Part shown: in pieces, positions 59,132-64,000 of the stretch
Position numbering within the stretch: the first letter of the stretch is position 1
How the letters are laid out: each line of letters opens with the position of its first letter
NCBI GenBank assembly: GCA_010645155.1
Contig: JAAGOF010000064.1
Coordinates: 1,586,123-1,650,122, forward strand
Reading direction: 5' to 3'
Origin: Tigriopus japonicus
Taxonomy: Eukaryota > Arthropoda > Copepoda > Harpacticoida > Harpacticidae
Length of the DNA: 64,000 nucleotides
Notes under the pieces: generated by a model
The model's database searches: none
Seen by the model: the letters and a program-made list of their open reading frames with translations, nothing else
What the model was told of the DNA's origin: nothing
Program-made: the position numbers and the translations under genes

Positions 59132-62100
59132 GGCGATTGTTTTCCTTTTCAAAGCAGAAACCTGATTGTTGGATCAATGACTGGAACTTGAATGAATGAG
59201 GCACACCAGGCACAGAGGGGTTTAAAACCGTACCTGCGTTGTCACAAAAGGACTTTCAGAAGCTGCGAGGCAAAAAATACTCGAATCTATTGAAAACAAC
59301 TTGTTTTACCTGCCAATCCCCAATGTAATCGAATTGGTAAAATTGAAAGATTTTCATGCAAATTTTTTGTTACAAGGATGATCCAAATATTTACGACTAG
59401 CCTGCCAATCATCTTGACACTTGTCAGCAAACAAACGTGATTGATGTAGACGTGAATATTGTCAAATCAGCAAGAGCATGATCTCAAATTCCATTGGTTG
59501 ACCTAATTGCTTCTAAATTGGTAACGCAATTTGGCGTTGCATGCTCTGGAAATAGTTCTGCACACTCATCTTCATTGACAAATCCTTCTAACAAAGCTGA
59601 TTTTGCTTTGTTTAGAGGTCCTTCTCGTATTCGATTGGCAATGCCTATGGTGCTATGATGCCAATCATTCCTAATTGAAAGCCGAGGTTGAACAAACTGG
59701 TGCCTAGTTCTTAGAAACAGTTGGCCCATATTTTATTTATTCTTGAAAACTTTTAATCATCTTTGAAAAAATACAATTAAGTGGAAATATCTTCCATGTT
59801 TTAGAAAAAAGAGGGCAAGAAATTTAGTGTGCTCTCGTTTTAGCGAGTTTATTACGGTTTAAAAATCTACGTGGATAGAAAACGTCTTGGTTTTATCGAA
59901 GTTCTTTTACGTGTGGGCTAATAAGCAATGTTCGAAGTTTATTCAATAACGACATAAAGTAAAAGACATAATACATGGCCATGTTTATTCTTTGGGGTTC
60001 AACGGAGATGTTAGTGGTAAAGCCACTATAGCCCCATGTTGTTTTTCTTATGGACATATATTGTCATTTCTTTTTTACTTGTTTTGTGTGAATAAAGGCA
60101 ATCTTCATATTCATTCTTTCCGCTTTTTAGTATGCAGGTAAATTAGTGCTGCCAAGGGAAAAGGGATCAGATTGATTCATTTTCATGATTTTTAGGGCAT
60201 ATCTTTTTTAGGGTCCGGAACTATACCTTTTTGAATAAAAACATTTTTAAAAATGTTTCCCGTTTCTCCTCGATTTTTTAATTTTTTGACTGTTTCGAGG
60301 AATAATCAAAATCAAATATTTTTCCCGGCCCTATTAATATGTTTATACCATTTTTGGCTCGGAATTTCAGTCTCTTACCTTTCAAAAATCTGGTTGTTGT
60401 AGCCATATTGGCCATAAAATTAGAATAAGGACCAATGTGGCAAAACTATGCAAAAATCGAACTCTGAACACATCACCAATTTACTAATTACATAGGTTTC
60501 AGTGGAATCTACCTTCATGGGTAAAGCAACCAAAAAGAAAAACTAACAAATTCATTATCTTTACTCATACATACTAAGGACTCTAGTACATACTAGATCT
60601 GGGGTTCCTAAAGTTTTTTGAGCCAAGGCCCCCTAATCGCTTCTTGAGCAGCCCCGGCCCCTTAAGCCCCGCCCTCCCATTTTTACACACAAAAAGAAAA
60701 CCTTGAAAAATTCATTTTCCAATGATCTTCAAAAAGTTCTTTCTTCTAGGTGGAGTCTAGTAACTTAAATGAAAAATATAACCAAAACATGCAAATATTC
60801 AACATGGCTGAAAATCATTCAAGGCCTCGTTGATGTAAGTGTGGCCATGGCACAAATGATGTTACCTTGGATTGAAAAAAATGCCTTGAAATAATCATTG
60901 TTCAAATACTGTTCTGACACTAAACGGGAGTCACTAATTAAGCAAGTCAAACATTGAGACTGTATCTTTCACAAGGGTGTATTGGTTAAAAGGTTAACGA
61001 CAAAGTGCAGCAGGTCTGATCGCAGTAGCAACTCAAATCAATAAAAAATCATAATCAAATTAAAAATTATATTGAAATTCTGCTTTCAAGTTCCCATACT
61101 AGCCAACAAAATTTAAGGCACTAAGATAAATGTCAAACAAAAGTTAAGCCATTTAAAATTGGAAAAAATGCGGCCTACGACGGTTGATAAAGGAATATTC
61201 TGACCCCCAAAGTTAGTCTGATACTTGAGTATGAAATATTTGACACTGACAAACTTAGAGTGTATCCAATTATCCATCCTAAAAACTTTCTGTAGAGTCA
61301 CTTGACACTTTCACTATCAATTTTCAAAATTATTTCTAAACATTTTATTGAAATAACTTGATTTTGACATTTTTCAAAAATCCCTCATATTACCCGTGAG
61401 AGGCTGCATTAATTGAATTTGTTAAGAAATGTTAAAAGATACATTCTAGAAAACAAAAAATCTGCCACACCACAATTAATTGGTTAAAATCGTCCTTTCC
61501 TTACTATTAATCGGTACAGATAATCTTGCAACACAAGACATCTTGGCCCAACCCATTCCCAATTTAGACACCCTAGCCTATGGGAGTAATTACCGTATCA
61601 TTTTACGGACCCGCTGCCGTCTCTTACTGCCGTTAGCAGCGTAGGCTTGCCAAAAAAATCTCAGTTTTCAAGGGTCAGATTTTCGAAAAATGTATCATTT
61701 ATGGGCAATGGCATGGTTAATGTATGTTGAAAAAGTATTGCAAAGTAATTTGAAAACAAATGAAAAAATTGGAAGCCTTCAATTAAACCAATTATTTGTT
61801 TTTATGTTTAGTTGCCCCAGGAACCGATCTCCTCTGGCCATCTTGTTATTCAAAGTCGGGCATTCCTAATTTCAAAGTTTAAAAGAACCCGCTCAACTTA
61901 TGTGGCAAAATTTTAGAACAAAGCAGCAAAACATACTTTTTTGCAAATACAATGTCAAGAATTGCTATTTCAACTTCAATTTGTGCAGATAAGAAAGGCA
62001 TTGATGCAATCACCAGGCCTAAACCTTCATTTTAGTTACCTCCCACTCTCATCAGAAACACAGGTCTTCGAAACATTTTTTCCTGCCAAAAATGATGACG

Positions 62101-62465
62101 TTACTAGTAATTGCTGTAATTGGTCAGTTCTATTTCTTTTTTCCGCTAAAAACATTTGACTTTATTAAGTTGATGCGATCAACTGACAAACGAATTAAAC
62201 AGACAGTTTTTAGTATCTTTAATATTTTATGAGATCAGGGGACTATTGCAGTGATTTGCATCATCACTGTCAAGAGGGAAGCAGGAATAAAAGTTTCACA
62301 TGAACTTCATTGAATGTTTTTGGGCATTTTATTCTTTGTCATTTTCACAGATATGGTTTGAGTACAAGATGTAGCAAATTCATAAATCATAATACTAATT
62401 CAATCGTATCAAAATAGAGCGCGTTTCGCCCTTCAGTATTGAAGCTAATGCGTCAAAATGGATAA
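59132..62465. other. AT-rich, repeat-bearing spacer
   Basis: No coding exon is supported. Near 60598 the sequence CTGGGGTTCCTAAAGTTTTT is followed by GAGCCAAGGCCCCC. This resembles a hAT (Charlie-like) terminus, but a matching opposite end was not found. Confidence 0.5.
60598..60665 (+). mobile_element. hAT-like element end
   Basis: CTGGGGTTCCTAAAGTTTTT, then TTGAGCCAAGGCCCCC, has the look of a CAGGGGT-type hAT terminus; only one end is visible. Confidence 0.35.
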
Positions 62466-64000
62466 CTAACCAAACGATATGACAGAGGCCCCACCAAAGC
62501 CTGTCGAACTTGTCACACCAGTATCAGATGGAACGGGAGCTTCCACGTCATCATCGGCGACAAAATCTTGCTCCACCTTCGCTCGTCGCGTACCCTGTTG
62601 GTCGACCCGGGATTGGTCGGACCGCAGGATATCACCGTTCATATTTCCAATGATGGTGGGCGTGGTGAGCATCTCGAAATTGACTTTTCCCGGATCAGGA
62701 GCTCTCTGAGCGGGCGAAGGTAGGGGTTCCAGTCGAACTCGAGCTAATCCAGTTTCTTGGTCACCCTGGATCAAGATTCTCGGTAACCGGCTTTGGCGAC
62801 GAACACTGAACGAGTCGTGAGCGCTGGATACAATAATTACAACATTATTGATGATAAGAGTGGATATGTTGGTGGTGCAGGTAAGAGAATATCTGAACGT
62901 TACCATCGCCTCGGTCCCTCTGATTGGGATTGTCCTCCATGGATCTCAATCAGAGGCACTGGCTCGGTTAGAGTAGTAGGGTTACAGAATGGGGAAGAAC
63001 TTGGACAAATAGGAAATGGAGTACATATGTTGCCTAAGAATTCACAGAAAGTGGAAAGAAAACGGACTCAAGAAGTGACCACGGCTTTAAGTGAAATGGC
63101 GTCTTGGCCTAACTGCCGATTCCACTCGTAAAGGTTCGTGTGTCTTTTTTGGACCTTCTTGATCTTGCACGACGTCACGATGGAAGTTTAGATTAACCGG
63201 CTCAAATGTCTCTACGTCAAAATTGACAGGTTTCCCTTCATTTCTCATGCTCTTCATGTCAGAGCTGTCCGATGTTGGTGGTAAAATGGAGACAAATTCC
63301 GTGGCAGCAGTATTGGTGTGAGACATTTCACCGTCGTCGTTGTCCATATTTTCGTGGTGATGAATGGTCAACGAGTTGGTCACATTCAAGGGATCTTGAG
63401 CGGGTAAATGTGTCGGTAAAGGGTCATGGGCATGCTGCAAGTAGGCTCCAATTTTGCCGTAACTATAACGAGGAAAACGTATCATGCAAACGAGGACAAG
63501 ATAGGTTAAAGAAGAAGGAGGTTATCTTAAGTAATTTAAGAAACAACACAGGATGTTAAAGGAGTCGAAGTCGAGAAAAATGGACCATGCTCCATTTATT
63601 TATCATGAAACCGGAAAGTTAGACTGTTCATGCTCTCGTACCTTGAATCCCCCAAGGAATTGCTGCAGGGTCTCCATTGATCAAAACCAGCTTCGCCTAC
63701 GTAGCACCTACAAAAAAGCAAGAACGAGTAGATGCACTCGGTTAGCCACTCAAAAAATTGGGATCCTTGTCAAAGCAGTTCCGAGAGTTTTTTTGCCACA
63801 TTTGATGGAAGAAGATAAGGGCAAAAGAGGTGGGTGGGCTTTACACGGTGCAACCTCTACGGAAAGCTCAATTTGTTGGTTCTCTTCAACAGAGACAAAC
63901 AAACTTCTCAAGCCGTGACAAAGAGTCGGCGAAGGAGATCGGCCTTTCTTACCATGGATACTCGTAACCTTCGCTGTATCCGCACGAATTCCCAGGCCTA
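62466..64000 (-). CDS. unrecognised, probably extracellular protein (3' part, runs off right edge)
   Basis: Minus-strand exons 64000-63953 (continuing beyond), 63707-63642, 63462-63155, 63033-62904 and 62823 to a TAG at 62466 join in one frame to about 304 residues. The junction at 63155 uses a weak AAG|GTCC donor and the 62904-63033 exon is inferred from frame, so this model is provisional. The start of the visible part is cysteine-bearing (CGYSEGYEYPWCYVG, then FDQWRPC), resembling the end of a kringle or fibronectin type II fold. A second short Cys group (ICTPFPICPSSSPFC) follows later. The rest is low-complexity with His/Asp/Asn- and Pro-rich stretches. I do not recognise the protein. The TAG overlaps a potential donor (G|GTTAGT), so the gene might continue further. 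Confidence 0.5.

Noticed and set aside
1..64000. CRISPR arrays, operons, prokaryotic or viral genes
   Set aside because: Spliced eukaryotic genes throughout; no regularly spaced repeats and no viral gene recognised.

Overview
This is a 64 kb piece of animal nuclear genome. It has spliced genes with GT-AG introns (many of 60-75 bp, a few of several kb), AATAAA poly(A) signals, TATA plus TCAGT-type initiators as in arthropod promoters, a tRNA-derived SINE, mariner and hAT remnants, and one run of 56 Ns (17342-17397). Protein similarities recalled from memory, the arthropod-type leucine-rich-repeat gene and the Tret1-like transporter point to an arthropod. A crustacean such as a copepod fits best, but this is inference.

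Layout. 1-12.3 kb (minus): 5' part of a secreted leucine-rich-repeat receptor gene (artichoke/chaoptin type) running off the left edge, with a 7.2 kb intron. 12.3-21.9 kb: no convincing gene, simple repeats, the N gap. 21.9-26.6 kb (plus): two consecutive single-pass membrane proteins of similar design. 26.8-32.3 kb (minus): alkylglycerol monooxygenase (AGMO), nine exons. 33.1-34.8 kb (plus): RPUSD2-like pseudouridine synthase. 34.9-36.9 kb (minus): eIF2B alpha. 37.8-42.4 kb (plus): INPP5F/Sac2 phosphoinositide phosphatase. 43.3-43.8 kb (plus): small bHLH-like protein. 44.3-49.4 kb (plus): two near-identical genes for short secreted His/Gly/Cys-rich proteins. 49.5-54.6 kb: transposon graveyard. 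54.7-56.5 kb (plus): Tret1-like sugar porter. 56.7-59.1 kb (minus): DNAAF3, dynein axonemal assembly factor. 59.1-62.4 kb: repeat-rich spacer. 62.5-64 kb (minus): 3' part of an unrecognised secreted or extracellular protein gene.

Genes are mostly unrelated housekeeping functions: ether-lipid cleavage, RNA modification, translation control, phosphoinositide turnover and sugar transport. Several are tightly packed. RPUSD2 and EIF2B1 converge with 35 bp between stop codons. Tret1-like and DNAAF3 converge with about 140 bp between stops. AGMO/RPUSD2 and EIF2B1/INPP5F are head-to-head pairs under 1 kb apart. The most novel content is the duplicated secreted His/Cys/Gly-rich protein family, followed by the tandem membrane-protein pair and the two orphan genes (bHLH-like and right-edge). 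Exon models were built by hand from splice consensus, reading frame and recalled homologues; no database search was run.
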